Below are positions 23,040 through 35,717 of a DNA stretch of 64,000 nucleotides, in pieces. Below the pieces are notes generated by a model that was given only the letters and a program-made list of their open reading frames with translations, ran no database searches and was not told the origin of the DNA. Numbering within the stretch: position 1 is the first letter of the stretch; the number at the start of each line of letters is the position of its first letter. Source of the DNA: Hanleya hanleyi (taxonomy: Eukaryota > Mollusca > Polyplacophora > Lepidopleurida > Hanleyidae); contig JAVTVY010020492.1 in NCBI GenBank assembly GCA_036873755.1, positions 1 through 64,000 of the forward strand. The letters are read 5' to 3'. The position numbers and the translations under genes were made by a program.

Positions 23040-23636
23040 ATGAATCTACTTGCACGTAAAATTCCCAGGGAAAACATGTTCGGCAGACGATATTCTGAGG
23101 TAAATACAGAGAGGAAAATTCAATTGGTTCCAATAATTGTTGTATTGAATGGAATCATGCATGACATCATGTGTCTCAAGGGGAATCACGAAGAAACTGA
23201 TTACAGGGAGCATAGATTGAAATTACATGAATATATATGTATATACCACAAGTATTATTATTTTGGAATTTTGAGTTGAACTTGCCAACATGAAAGCAGT
23301 TGAGAATAAAATTTACCCCAAAATCATTAAGTTGAAAAGGGATGGGCAGAGTTCACCTGCCCGCACCTCTGTTCATGCCCAAATTTTCATCCAGAAATTT
23401 TCAGAACTTTTTTGTTGTGATAAACAAATTGAGCTGCACGTGGTTGGCCTCATGTATGAAGTACTAGGTGTGTGGCTAGACGGACCCCATCTGCCAAAGA
23501 CTCAAAAGATGCTCAGATATGCTATCAGAACCATTTCCCCAACACCTGAGATTCCCAAGATCAAGGTTGACTCTCATCTTTTAAAACAAAATAAAATACC
23601 ACCTGTACAAATTTAAAAAAAAAAAAAAAAAAAAAA
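23040..23636 (+). pseudogene. Two consecutive open frames ending at an A22 tract
   Basis: Frames of 79 and 108 codons (23040-23279 and 23290-23616) follow each other on the plus strand. The second stops at 23614-23616, inside the start of a pure A run at 23615-23636. An A tract directly after a stop suggests a reverse-transcribed insertion or a SINE/LINE tail. The peptide is lysine-rich and matches no family I recognise. It sits in the RhoGEF intron in the opposite orientation. It could equally be chance frames beside a simple repeat. Confidence 0.25.
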
Positions 23637-23877
23637 TCGTTAGAATTTGTGCTTTTATTTTTTGTGCAGGGGCCAAATTTCTGCCCCAAATTGCATCTAC
23701 ATGAAACACTGATTCCCTACCAGTATAAAGTTTAACCCTTTTAATTGCATAATTGGAATCCAAGAAAAGTTTAAGAATTTATCCTGATTACCAAGATAAA
23801 CAGACCAAGGTATTGAGTTACATGTAGTTATGGATTTGTCAATTGTCATTTCATCACCTGTTCCAGAATTTTTAATC

Positions 23878-24116
23878 TACAGTAATCCATCTTATAATTC
23901 AATCACAGGAAGTGAAATTTCCTGAGGTGATCAAATTAATTAGAAGACAAAGTTGACAAATGATTCAAAATCATGCATATAATCCATAATTTCTTCGTTA
24001 TTTCAATGATTTTAGGGGGTAATCCATTTATTAGACCCACCAACCAAATTTTGTCCCCAAACTTGGGGTGATTGAATTTTGATAGAGGGATTGAATTATT
24101 AGAGGAATTGCTGTAA
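23878..24116. mobile_element. Mariner-like MITE (AATTCAATC family), copy
   Basis: Left end TA-CAGTAATCC, right end (reverse) TA-CAGCAATTCC, both followed by a CTAATAATTCAATC-like block. Further in, an ACAGGAAGTGAAATTTCC motif recurs in all copies of this family. TA at each edge is the expected Tc1/mariner target duplication. Confidence 0.78.
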
Positions 24117-24431
24117 GCTGGAGTGGTATCCACTAAAGATATGAATGGCTTCATCTGAAAATCACTGAAACAAATCTGAGAAACACTGAACAACTTAAAA
24201 CCCCTATAAATTATGTTTTTGAAGCATTTGGGAGAAAATCACTGAAATTTGCTAATTCACTGAAGATTCACACACCTGATTGTGTCTCAGATTATCCTAA
24301 CATCAATGTACATATATGTACATAGTGGACCTGGAGCTGGGAACCTGTGTACATAGCAACTGGTCCCAATCATAGTTTACTTGTAAAGTTAGAGGGAGCT
24401 AGAACACTGTTAACACGATTTCAGAGTAAAG

Positions 24432-24510
24432 GAGGGGTGTATGACTGATTGAGTGAATAGGTTTCAACGTCGCTTTCAACAATATTTCTGTCATATCGCG
24501 ACGAACCAAC
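24432..24510. repeat. SINE-like fragment
   Basis: GAGTGAATAGGTTTCAACGTCGCTTTCAACAATATTTC and the following TCATATCGCGACGA match the head at 60465-60540. Related sequences are dispersed repeats in molluscs. No clear Pol III A/B boxes were identified. Confidence 0.6.
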
Positions 24511-24631
24511 TACATGTAAGCACCATCCAGTCAAGTTGCATTCGTGTTGCTTCAAGGAAGAAAATGGAACCAGGCACCTGCCATCTAATCTAAAGGAGGG
24601 GGAGGTGTCTGGTGTGATATTATCCACAGAG

Positions 24632-24760
24632 ACCTGGGAGAGACAGAGAATTATATTTTAATGTCACGATCAGCAATATTTCAGCTATATAGCAGTGATC
24701 AAACAAAAATCTTGTCCAAATATGCCAACAAAACAAATCAACAACCCAACAATCTAACAG
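24632..24760. repeat. SINE-like fragment
   Basis: Begins with a GAGAGACAGAGAATTA run, then TTAATGTCACGATCAGCAAT, ATTTCAGCTATATAGC and AGTGATCAAACAAAAAT. The same order recurs at 36918-37010 and 60755-60830. Confidence 0.65.
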
Positions 24761-25005
24761 AGACCTGGTAATTGAATGCCTGTATTTATGCTACGTGATC
24801 ATATTATGCAGCATCAGATACAGGTTATAAATGCAGAGGTGACTTAACACATGAAATAGTAGCATTTGATGAATCAACTGTGTACCATAGCTATCGGTCA
24901 AGATGGAACCTATAGATCCACCGGAACCCCCCACCTTCAGGTATACTAGCCACATAACGTTCATGACCATAGATCACCGCAGATTTAAATTCTGATGTTA
25001 CTTAC

Positions 25006-25108
25006 CTCAAAGGAACAGCATAAGTATCGAAGATTGCATTGAGGTTTTTCAAGTAGAGTTTCTCGGTCCGCAGCAGTTCGTGGAGGCAGGCATAACGACT
25101 GTCGGATG
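25006..25108 (-). CDS. RhoGEF gene, exon 2 of those seen (start of DH domain)
   Basis: The minus strand reads acceptor CTTTTGCAG, 103 bp open, donor GTAAGT. The peptide contains ELLRTEKLYLKNLNAIFDTY followed by AVPLR. This fits the first conserved region of DH domains, LL.TE..Yv..L......F..pL, including the glutamate that contacts switch I of the GTPase. It begins in phase 1, completing the single G left by the exon at 45322-45520 to give alanine, and ends in phase 2, matching the exon at 21683-21773. Which Dbl subfamily it belongs to I cannot tell. Confidence 0.8.
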
Positions 25109-25626
25109 CTGCAAAAGACAGACAAACAATCGGTAAATACGTACAGATCTTAACATGTTTGCGCATCTAAGTCGGCGGCTTTTGTCCGGCTCATCCTGCC
25201 TGTGGTGGATGTTGAGTGAGAAACAGAAGAGTAGTCGACCTCGGTGTCTTAGCGGACAGTGTGAGAGACTGTTACGTAACATTGTTGTTGTTGTTCGTGT
25301 CGTGTACTCTTTGTCCATTGTGAACTTGGAAACAAATCATACTTTGTCAACAATGACAGCCATATCGTAATGCATGTTTGAGAAATTCAATTAGTCAATA
25401 ATTTATTTCATCTCATATTCATGTTCAAATATTTTCATCTGAAACACAAGCTCGCTAAATTTACTTTATGCTATTCGGACACGATGAACTTGGAGTGTTC
25501 CAAATCTACATGCAGTCCATGTACATATAATCGTCAATACACTGGAGAGAAGGAAGGCTAAACATGTAATGATAAATGTCTTCTGCAGACCCGCTTTAAG
25601 AAGCGAGTCGTTTTCTCTCCATTCTA

Positions 25627-25855
25627 TTCTTATCAGAGCTTCATCGTTTAAACTTGGCTAACTGTTCAGAAAATGTCTGCGGTAGAGCGCCATCTAGAAA
25701 GATTTACTGGTAATCGCCACTCAATTCCTCTCTCACTCGTAAATCTAGTGATGGCTAAGCTCCTGTGCCTAACACGAAGTCGACAGCGTGCTGTTCCTGC
25801 TACATGGTAAACAGGCCTCTAGCTGAGGCGAAGCTCTAATAAGAGAGGGCCGCTT
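25627..25855. repeat. Probable small inverted-repeat element
   Basis: TCTTATCAGAGCTTCATCG near the left edge is mirrored by CGAAGCTCTAATAAGAG at the right. A 45-codon plus-strand frame starts at 25673 between the arms. Target duplication is unclear. Confidence 0.4.
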
Positions 25856-26521
25856 TCCAACGAGGTTTACCGGCATGTAGACCGACGTACGCACAAGACC
25901 GCAAATTGTCGAATGACATAACTGGCCTAATCTTGCTATTTAACTTTAACCTTAGGCATTAGTCTGACACACGACCTGGCATCCAGATAAAGAAAAAAAA
26001 AGAGAAAAAGTTGAAAATGAAAAGAGTTCAAAATCAAAACAAAAGGAAGAAGTTGAACAGGAAGAGACATGAATGAAGGGTATGGTGCAGTGAACAACAT
26101 TACCAGGGATATTTATTTAATTCTCCAAGGGTTAACTCTGAGGCCAACAAGCAAACACACGTGTTTGTGAATATATCTAGTCCCTGTATGAATTACAGGG
26201 CGACTCGCAAAGGCTTGTTGACATATTTAACATATTTCTGAAGGGTTTGATTTCAAAATTATTCAAGGTTTTGTAGCAGATATTGTCTAAGTAGCAATCT
26301 GCCCATTTGGGATTTCTGTTTAATCTCAATATCCCATAGATCATTGTAAGCATTATCCAAGTTCCTAAATCCACGATTTATTTCAGAATGCAGATCTTGT
26401 CCTGGAAAAACTTTATTTTGATAGTTTAGTTTTTGTTGAGTCTACCACATGTATTACAAGGTAACTTATTTTGTTTAATATACATATATTTCAGTTATGT
26501 TTTTCAAAATATTATCTTGTA

Positions 26522-26688
26522 CAGTGAAACCTGTGTATACCGACCATGCTTGGGACCAGATTATAGTGTCGGTTTTGACAGGGTTCTGGTTTATCCTGGT
26601 TCAAAATTTAAGTATTGGGGCCATGGATAATGTCGTTATTTAGAGGTTGGTCAGTTTACCCGGGTGTCTGTATTCACAGGTTTCAATG
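26522..26688. mobile_element. 167-bp MITE with CAGTGAAACCTGTG ends
   Basis: CAGTGAAACCTGTGTATACC on the left is matched in reverse on the right (CATTGAAACCTGTGAATAC). TA flanks the element at 26520-26521 and 26689-26690. CAGT ends with TA targets indicate a Tc1/mariner-type MITE. Confidence 0.82.
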
Positions 26689-27914
26689 TATTTTGTTTTC
26701 ATATGACTTGTACAGCATAAATCTGTTTACACATAGTTCAGCGTTGATCTATCGTTTGGATTGGTGATATTCACAACCAGCAACTAATAAAAAGCTCTTG
26801 TACATAATCAGTTTTGTGTAGGCTCATAAAAATATATTATATGTGCCGATAAATTTGTGCAGACTCATAAAGATATTATATTTGCCACTGGCTCCTCCTT
26901 GTCAGTTTTATACAGAAAATATCCAATACCCATACTCGGTATCCCTTGATATTCGGACTACAGTCTGGTGAACAAGATAATTAACCAATGAAAACACTAC
27001 ATTCATTAAAGTTCTGAAATTCACTCAATAACTAAGCTACTGTAATACTAGATCATAGATAATCATTGGCAAATGTCAAACATGTCAAAGTAAATATCTA
27101 TAGCAATGAATATCATAGACAACTAGAGATTTCATGAATGATGCAGCATTTTTTTTATGAAAAATACATGTAGGAGGGAAAGGCTTTAAAATACAACAAA
27201 ACTGAGAGTAACACACTGAGAATCAAAACCAGGTAATCTATCGCTGAATATGAAGAGATGAAGAAAAGTTCATTGAAGTACATTGAATTGTTTTTGTGTA
27301 CCCAGCACAGTTGGATGGACAGACATACATTGTACACACTGAAACACCAATGGACTACTCCAAACTAAGATGATTCGCCCCTTACATGTAGCTTGTCTAA
27401 CAATATACCATTTCTTAGCCTGTAGCTTGTCATCTGCTATTTCCAATTTTATTATCAGACAGCTTTTTACTGCCAACTTGATTGCTTGCGGTGAATGTGA
27501 AGTAGTTTTATGTGAATACCTGGGTTATTTTAAGGTAGTGTGGCAGGTACACCTATCTTCTTTATCTTCTCTCATATACTGGTATACAGTATACAATACT
27601 AGTCACAGGCCAGGTCTGTACAGTCTATCAATATTCCGACAATGATTTGGTGTAAGAATAAAAAATATATATATATCACAAAGGATCTGAGCTGCAAGTT
27701 GTAATTCCATCTTTTTTCCAGGACATTACCTTTTCAGTTGGAATTCTGACACCAAAGCCTTATCAACCCTTTGAACTCTTGCCTCTCAATATGCTCAAGG
27801 AAATCCAACATGAAGGATTCATATATCAGAGGCATCAAAATATTCGCCGATTGGTTTAACAATTTAATGGAAAAAAAAAGACTAATTTGATTGCCGGGCC
27901 TGAAATGCTATACT

Positions 27915-28240
27915 CAACAATAATTGACTATTCAAACCCAGCTGTATTCAACATTGATTGGCTATTCAAACCCAGCTGTATTCAACATTAATTGGCTATT
28001 CAAACCCAGCTGTATTCAACATTGATTGGCTATTCAAACCCAGCTGTATTCAACATTAATTGGCTATTCAAACCCAGCTGTATTCAACATTGATTGGCTA
28101 TTCAAACCCAGCTGTATTCAACATTGATTGGCTATTCAAACCCAGCTGTATTCAACATTAATTGGCTATTCAAACCCAGCTGTATTCAACATTAATTGGC
28201 TATTCAAACCCAGCTGTATTCAACATTGATTGGCTATTCA
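27915..28240. repeat. 34-bp minisatellite
   Basis: About nine copies of a 34-bp unit (ATTGGCTATTCAAACCCAGC then TGTATTCAACATTG). The copies alternate between CATTGATTGG and CATTAATTGG, and fade into degenerate units up to about 28540. Confidence 0.95.
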
Positions 28241-28599
28241 CAGCAAGCGGTATGAAACGGAAGGAGTATTCATAGTAGGCAGTTTTTAACAGTGATTTAC
28301 TAATATGACCCAGCTACATACTTTACACGGATTGGCTGTTCATACCAAGCTGAATTTAACAATTACTCAAGTCAAACTGTATTTGACTAACTACATGTAG
28401 CTAATCCAATCAAACGATACTTATTTCAAAGTCACATTAGTTACTCAAACTGAACTGCATTCAACAGTGATGGGCAATTCAAAATACTCAACACCGATTG
28501 GCTATTCACACTGCAGTAACCATTTAACAGTGATTGTCTGTTCAAATGCAATTTCGGACTACAGAAACTGAACCCTTCACAGGGCCAGTTTGAATTCAT

Positions 28600-29424
28600 T
28601 CAGTAGGATAAGTAAATGTGTGTTGTGCTCCGAATGGCCTGCTCAAAGGAAGAAAAGAGAGTATGCTTTCACCTTATCCTAAACTTTGAAATTGATTATT
28701 AGTTAAAGGCAGTGGAATATGAACATATATTGACCATATCGATATGATAAGCAATGGTCAGTGCATGGAGTTCATTCATACAGGTTTTAAACTCTTTTGG
28801 AAGAATTCATGGAAAATACAAGGATTAAGGATAGCTATCCCATTAGAGGGTTAAAATTGGTCTTTTTTTAAATTTCTTTCAAATATTCACTATTTCGTCT
28901 AACATTTGGTGAAAAAAATGAAATCAATATTATAAACAGAAGTGCTTCAATTTTAGGATTAAAAATTTAGTTTCCGAGGCACTGGAAATATTAAACAGAT
29001 TGCCTTAGCTTGGGCTTGGCTACTATTATTTTTGTCTGTTAAATTTCCCTTTTCAAAACACATTTCCGCAGTATTTCGGTAAGCTAATTATCTATTAATC
29101 CTACTTATTTACATTAATCTACCCCCTTCTGATCAAAACCATGCAAACGTTCGTATTTTTGTTTCTAATTATAACAGTGACAGTTCGCTCAGACACCTGC
29201 AGTGATCTACACAGGTGTGAACAATTCTCAGCTAGACAAGTTTTGGCCGAGGGGTAAAAATCTATTTGACAATAGAATTCAAACAAAAAATTTGGATTAA
29301 TTCATCAGATGTATAGCTGGACACATTTTGCCCGAATTTCTAGCCTTTCATGTTTTTACAAAATGCAAGATTTAAATGTTTATTTCTCAAAAAGTATCCA
29401 TGCTACGCTTTTGAAATTTGGCAT
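28600..29424. other. Intron-like sequence, nothing recognised
   Basis: AT-rich DNA between two minisatellites. No splice-bounded open frame and no familiar repeat was seen. Confidence 0.4.
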
Positions 29425-29990
29425 GCTTGTTACTGTAGCGTGGTCGGTGGTCAGTGGTCGGCGGTCAGCAATACTATTTATCAGTAGTTGGTCAACAGTT
29501 GCTGGCTGATAACCCTGGGATATGGTTGATGGTTATCTGATGGTCAAAGATTACTAATTGACATTAGACGGTTACTGTTGACGGTAATACTGATGTATGG
29601 TCACTTGTTGTGGTCACGGTTTAATTGACGGTCACTGGTTGACGGTTATCGATATATGAACGGTTACACGTTGACGGTCAATGTTGACAGTGTATTAGCT
29701 GGTATGACTGGGGACGGTTTACAGGTAGGTGGTGATAATGTCACTGTTGACATCGACGGTTACTGTTGACATCGACGGTCACAGACCAATGTTTACTGTT
29801 GACGGTCGACGGTCACAGACTGATGTTTATGTTGACGGTCGACGGTCACAGACTGATGTTTATGTTGACGGTCGACGGTCACAGACTGATGTTTATGTTG
29901 ACGGTCGACGGTCACAGACTGATGTTTACTGTTGACGGTCGACGGTCACCTGTTGATGGTCAGTGGTCCCAGTGGTTGATGGTTACAGTT
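29425..29990. repeat. GTTGACGGT-rich array with a 33-bp core
   Basis: Degenerate GGTTACTGTTGACGGT words fill the region. At 29798-29945 they condense into four near-identical 33-bp units (GTTGACGGTCGACGGTCACA plus GACTGATGTTTAT). Because 33 is a multiple of three, two plus frames stay open (29729-29935 and 29766-30017). I consider these artefacts. Confidence 0.9.
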
Positions 29991-30077
29991 GGTTTACCCA
30001 AATATACACCAAGTTGATACAGATTTGTAACAACAATAAAGATATTTATTCTTGCAAATACAGGGGTGGTTTCCTGT

Positions 30078-30151
30078 TGTTTGTTTACATTATGGTAACA
30101 TCATTGTTTGTTTACGTTATGGTAACACTTGTTTGTTTACAGTATGGTTAC
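30078..30151. repeat. Short tandem repeat TGTTTGTTTACRTTATGGTAAC
   Basis: Three copies, 25-27 bp apart, of TGTTTGTTTAC followed by TTATGGTAAC. Confidence 0.85.
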
Positions 30152-30409
30152 CCATATAAATGGTCCCACTTGATGGTTCAACAACAATGATTGAATAGAT
30201 ATTCCCAACCCAAGTATAGGTTATCTGGTGTGGCTGTTTGGTGATTTGTACCTTGGTTGTTGATATTACTGGTGGTACCGCAATTAGTACCTTCAGAGTT
30301 AAAGATGCGTCCAGTTGTGAGTCCCAGACAGGACTGACGATCCTCATTTGTTCACGGTATATATACCCTCCGACCGGAAGTTTAGCACGACCAACATCCA
30401 AGCAGTGCT

Positions 30410-30515
30410 GATTGGCTGAGTGTGACATCATTGCTGGTATCTCGTCACTCATTGGCTGGCGATGACCTCATGCCGCTCAGTGAAAACAACATGGCGGTTT
30501 GCATTTCTACTGAGC
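30410..30515 (+). promoter_or_regulatory. Promoter-like island (CCAAT, GC box, ATGGCGG)
   Basis: Two inverted CCAAT boxes (GATTGGCTGAG and CATTGGCTGG), a TGACCTCA half site, AACATGGCGG and a GAGCGGGCGGG GC box lie within about 100 bp. This composition is unlike the AT-rich surroundings. No downstream coding exon is evident; the first ATG frame has 12 codons. It may be an internal promoter of the intron's host gene, a lncRNA start, or a repeat-borne element. Confidence 0.3.
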
Positions 30516-32181
30516 GGGCGGGAGAATAAAATTTAACTTCACCAGCTTCTATGAACATCGTCGGGATTTACTAGGTACACCACAATTAATTAGAGGACAC
30601 ATAATTTTATACTGGATAAAGGTAGGTTCTCGGGAAACACTGGATTTCTCGTCAGGGAGGTTTTTTTCCATGTCGTTGTTGTTGTTGTTGTTGTTGTTGT
30701 CGATCGTCGGACCAGAATTCGCCACATTACTTATAAGGTGATTTAGTAAACTCACTTTTTGTAAGTTCGGCTTAGTTTTTTAATTATTCAACTTTTAAGA
30801 CAAATGACCGTAAAATAGGTTTTTTCCCAATTTATTTTAGTAAAATAGCTGTAAAAACAAAACCAGGCAGAAATTAAAAAAAAATGAGATCAAGTTTACT
30901 AGTTCGAGATGTCTCCTATCAAGGTATTCCATCAAAGTTGAAACAAGATCAATAGTTTTCATGAAATTTCAAATGAAAATGGATGCTATTGTTTCCATTT
31001 GAATTTTTTAAAATTGGAAGAATTTCTACACAATAGCAGCGTCGGTTATACAAATCATATAGTTGGAATTCCTACGGTGTACGCTTCCATAAAATATATA
31101 GTTTATTATGGTTATCTTGTATATTTATTGATACAGAAGACAGTGTGTCATGGGGGTGGCAAAAACTGCCTCTATTGGGATAGCTATCCTTAACCCAATC
31201 AAATGTGACAAGACAAATCTGAGTTTTGTAGCAATAATATGGAGGGTCAAAGGGGAGACAACCTTACACAAAACTGATGAGGAAGATCGATGCCCCTTAC
31301 AGCCTGATATGATACCGCATAGAAACACACATTAAGTTATAAAAAGAAAGCTGTGTATTTATTCTGAGTGTTAGTTTACGATTTCCAGATAATGGTTTGC
31401 TGAGTGGAATATAGTCTTGGCAAGTTCTTCAATGGCTCGCGGGCGAAAATGAGAAAATAATCGACTCAGCAAGTGACATATAACAGGGCGAATTCACCTG
31501 GAACTCGGTATTGTGTATACCGTCCGATAGCCCACTTTTTGTGGAAGTAAACCGAACTGAGGGTATTTTTGGAAACAGCTTTCACGACGTAAACAAATCC
31601 TCACATTTTACCCCCAGACGTCTCTATTTCTAGTCGAGATCTCTTAAGAGAGGCAGGAAACAATATTCCTTCCCCTTGACCTCGTACTGCGTATGATAAT
31701 TGGACGAAGTAGTCTTTAGAATGATTACATTACATACAGCAGTGGGTCTGTTCATGGGCCTATTACAATTAAGCTAGGAAGACTGTATACAGATGAAATA
31801 ATAGAAGGTGGCAATAACGTAATACAGCTGTTATCTCGCCGCATGATCACGGAACTTTCAACGTTACATAAGTATATACAGACCAAAGTTTCTAGCTCTC
31901 ATCTCTTGATCAGGAACATGTACAGGTGAACTTAAAGGTTCTACCAAATGGTTCCTGCAGCCATACTTCTTTGATGCTAAATTGTTATAAGAGATTATAC
32001 ATTGTCTCTGACATTTAAAGGAGTACTTATCTTATTTTTGAGTGTGACTATATTTATCAACAATTGTATTCCAAACCTTATCACATAAAACTCATGTTGA
32101 TAGAATGTGAAATAAAAGAAATATTGAATATTTTGTTGCTCGCTACGGCGTGCACTGGGCGCCGCCATTGCACCACTCCGT

Positions 32182-32235
32182 GACATTTTTAGATGAGCGG
32201 AAGTGAGTGTACATGTATACTCATCTAAAAACGTC
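32182..32235. repeat. Short inverted repeat
   Basis: GACATTTTTAGATGAG and CTCATCTAAAAACGTC form a 15-16-bp stem with one mismatch around a 22-base loop. It may be the junction of two MITE ends. Confidence 0.45.
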
Positions 32236-32639
32236 ATAACTCCATGGAGATTTAAGGTTGATCGTGTTGGTCATGCCGATAATTCGCACGAGAATGAACA
32301 AAGTAAATCCACTGACGTTCTAGTTGATTTTAGTAGCTCAAGTGTAATCATGAAACTGTTTACAAACTTAGAAGCATCGTCATTCAACTCAAATCAATGC
32401 ACATGTGCAGAAGGCGCTCTTTTAGTTTACCACTCAGCTTCAAATGTTGTCCAAATTGAATCGGGCAAGTCTCAGTTGAAAACTTGAGGAAGAAATTTTT
32501 CAGTTGGCGGAGATAACGTAAACCCCTTTCCTTTTAGGAATTACCCCCGTGGGATTTGCTGCACCATTTCCCTCGAATCAAAACTCGGACCCAGAGTAAC
32601 TCAAATATCCGTAGTTAGAACGGGGAACGTGCCCTGGAT

Positions 32640-32845
32640 CAAGCGTTAGCCATGACGTTGTCCTGAATGCTGACGTCATCAGTCACGTCATACCACAGGC
32701 AACATGGCGGTGCCCACGTCGACCTCAAAGCGGAAAGATGGCTTCACAAATCGTAATAAAAATAATAGAAAACCCGAAACTCGAAACTCTCCATTACCAC
32801 ACCTGTTCGAAACCGGCGAAGGCCATGCCCTTCTGACTCATTAAG
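32640..32845 (+). promoter_or_regulatory. Promoter-like island with CRE sites and short ORF
   Basis: TGACGTCA at 32671-32678 is followed by a second half site CACGTCA and then AACATGGCGG. A 46-codon frame begins at this ATG (32704), rich in K, R, N and T, with no consensus donor before its stop. CRE plus an ATGGCGG (YY1-like) initiator is a common arrangement at animal TSSs. It lies in the RhoGEF intron in the opposite orientation. Evidence is motif-level only. Confidence 0.3.
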
Positions 32846-33596
32846 TCGGATTAAGATCATTTTTAGCGAGCAACCGTAGTGAACACTTTAGGTGTGTGAC
32901 ATGTTCATTGCAATGCTAACAGCATCACCAAAAAATAGTCCTTGAATGGAAGGGCGAGTAATTAACACGCACTATTCACCTCAGTGGCAAGGTCGAGATC
33001 TATCTTTCAATCATACATGAAGCAGAACTAAACTCAGGTGTGGGACATGCGCAGACAACGATATAACAACTATAGCAATGTAGTCTTCACTCAGTAGGCT
33101 AGTCTTCGTCAAAACAAGTGCTCACATTGGCTGCAGATTGACGGGAAACCTGAATAACCTGTGATGTTCAACTTTACAGATCGAACTGAGCTTGATCCAG
33201 AGACTACATAGACATGTCAAACACAAGGCAAGCCCACAAGAAGATGAGGATATGCACCAAAATTTGAACCATGCAAATTTCTTGTCGCTGATAGTAGTGT
33301 GGTACATGTACACCCTGAAATAAAAATATCAGCTATGTCCTGAAGTTAAATTTCAAAAATAAAACTTCATCGGCGTAGATTATGAAAGGAGCTTGTGAAG
33401 GCCTTAGCAGAGTGATAACTCTCCCAGAGGCATTTTAGGGCAGCGACTGACCAGGGGAGTGATAGCTTGCCCACAGCGTTTGAGGAGACGGAATTGTAAC
33501 TCGTCCGAGATATGCTCATGAATGCAAACGACCGAAATTATTTTCTACCAATATGCCATCACTGTGATGTCATGAGGGTAGCCATTGAAATTAGCT

Positions 33597-33821
33597 TACG
33601 GTAATTCCCCTAATAATTCGATCACCGGAAGTGCAGCAAAAAGGGCTTATATCTGGCAATATTCTTCATGGCACCAGCTACAAAGTGTCACATTTTGTCA
33701 TCTTATGACTTTTCTTCAATTTAAATGAAGAATGGGAATGTTACTTTTTCTCTGTATTTGAATAACAGAGTTGAAAAGTGAACAAGTTTCCTGTCATTGA
33801 ATTATTAGGGGAATGACCCTA
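33597..33821. mobile_element. Mariner-like MITE (AATTCAATC family), copy
   Basis: Left CGGTAATTCCCCTAATAATT with CGATCACCGGAAGT; right mirrored as CATTGAATTATTAGGGG. The interior matches the copy at 61663-61829 in inverted order (CTGGCAATATTCTTCATGGC). Confidence 0.82.
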
Positions 33822-35166
33822 TGTTTTCTGGTTGGGGATTCGCCCAAATACGGAGTGGAAAGTTTCAACTTTCTTGCAAGTTAGTGACAGAAGAATCATC
33901 GCAAGTTTTCAATCACAAGTTTTTATACTCACCAGTTGAAGATTCGAGGTTATTTGAACTAAGTCGCCGTAGTAATCTCCGTACAGACATGATCACACCA
34001 TGTACTTATATTGTGATATGATTATCCTGGATAGATTAGAGCCATACTGTATATCCCATCTCTTCCATTGATCGAACACACATGTATCGTATGTAAACTG
34101 AATTCTGTACAAGCGTTCAATCTAGCGCTGAGGCAAAATAACACTTTGTAAATACAGCTCCACAGAATAATTCAAATCTAATCAATTAATTCAAATTCGA
34201 TCAATGAAGAACAGGAAATCCTTGTAATAAATTCCACAAATTTCTCAAGTGATCACATTTCACCTCTCTTTGTATAGGACGCAAATCTGGGATCCGTGTT
34301 GATGAAATCAAACACCAGCTTTTTATATGCACAAACTTGTGGTGTTCAAGTATCAGAATACGGACATATACATTGTAAAAACTTCATGAAGATAATTCAT
34401 CAAAAATTACACCATGAGCCTTGGACGGAGTGACCGACAGTTACAAGAATCATATCTCTTCCATCTCAAGAGCTCGCTGTACTGGCAGCGAAACAACCAC
34501 TCCGTACTACCTCATCTGATATTTTCACAAATGATACAATTTCACCAGGCAAAGGTTGTTGATTCTCCACTTGTTCGCACACATACATATCTATGTTATA
34601 CAGATGTTATCATATCTTCTATAATCCTGTATCCTGGGGTTTCAAGTATCATAAGCCTAGAGGTCATAGGTCATCGGAGAGGTTGTAAAATTTAAAGTGA
34701 CGAGGTCAGCGACTCTGTGAATCTCTCTCAACTTACAAAAGCAGCTTTACACATACGATATGTTTACATCTAGGCCACAGAGCAAGGCACAAAAGGTCTC
34801 AGATTCAAGTTATTATACACAATTCAGAACTTCTTTTTACAACTGATGATCTCCAATGCACAATGTATCAATTTATTCCAGGCAATATATTTTTCGCTTG
34901 GCTAAAATGAGATTTTTTTACACCCTGTGCAATGGAGTATTGTTATTGGGATATTTACAAGTTTGCTTTGAAATTGTGAAATTATCTGAGCATATTATAA
35001 AACTACACGGTGGTGAGAATTGATCATCTTTGCTGTCTGGCACACAATTACAGAATTCAACATTCACTGTGCGACTCCCATTCCTTAGCATCCAGATATC
35101 TGTTCAACTGAACAGAGATACATGTAGTTGATACTGTGAACAAACTGGCCAAACAGTATCCTTGCT

Positions 35167-35717
35167 TACAGCAATCCCTCTAATAGTTCAACCCCCTCTA
35201 TATAAATTTAATCACTCCCCCCCCCACAAAAAAAATGGGGACAAAATTCAATTAACTGTTCTGATAAATTTGAAAACTCTCCAAACTAAGAAATAGTCGA
35301 TTATTCGCCTAATTGTGGTTCATTTCGTCAACTTCCTGTTCTAATAAAATTGATCACCCCAAGATTTAATGATGGGAAATTTTGGTCGATACTTAATGTA
35401 GGAAGCTGTTGTCGGAGTCTTTGTGCAGCTGAAAAGGCTCAAGTCTTATCTTGTTGTCCCCAGACTTGATCATTGTATGCATTGTTTCGTGATTCTTACA
35501 TCAGGGTGGGAAATAGGAAATCAAATTCTAGTTGCCCATGAGCAAGTATGGGCAACCAACATATCCAGTTGCATTGCAAATCAAGAAGAATTTGGTTGCC
35601 CAAAGGAAAGTTTGGTTGCCCCGGGCAACCGGGCAAAGGGCTATTTCGCACCCTATTACATGGAGTATGAAGTGAAATTTCACTTCCTGTGATTGAATTA
35701 TCAGAGATATTACCATA
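35167..35717. mobile_element. Mariner-like MITE (AATTCAATC family) carrying E6
   Basis: Left TA-CAGCAATCCCTCTAATAG and right ATTGAATTATCAGAGATATT-ACCA-TA are the family ends. The interior is interrupted by the 154-bp element E6, so the MITE is older than E6. Confidence 0.75.
35502..35655. mobile_element. CAGGG element E6, 154 bp
   Basis: Ends CAGGGTGGGAAATAG and (reverse) TAGGGTGCGAAATAG, with one changed terminal base. An exact TTACAT duplication flanks it at 35496-35501 and 35656-35661. The interior is almost entirely palindromes on GTTGCCC/GGGCAAC, for example GGTTGCCCCGGGCAACC. Confidence 0.87.

Noticed and set aside
25673..25810. 45-codon plus frame beginning MSAVERHLERF
   Set aside because: It lies between the arms of a probable inverted-repeat element and has only weak donor options.
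29729..30017. Two overlapping plus frames of 68 and 83 codons
   Set aside because: They are translations of the 33-bp GTTGACGGT array.
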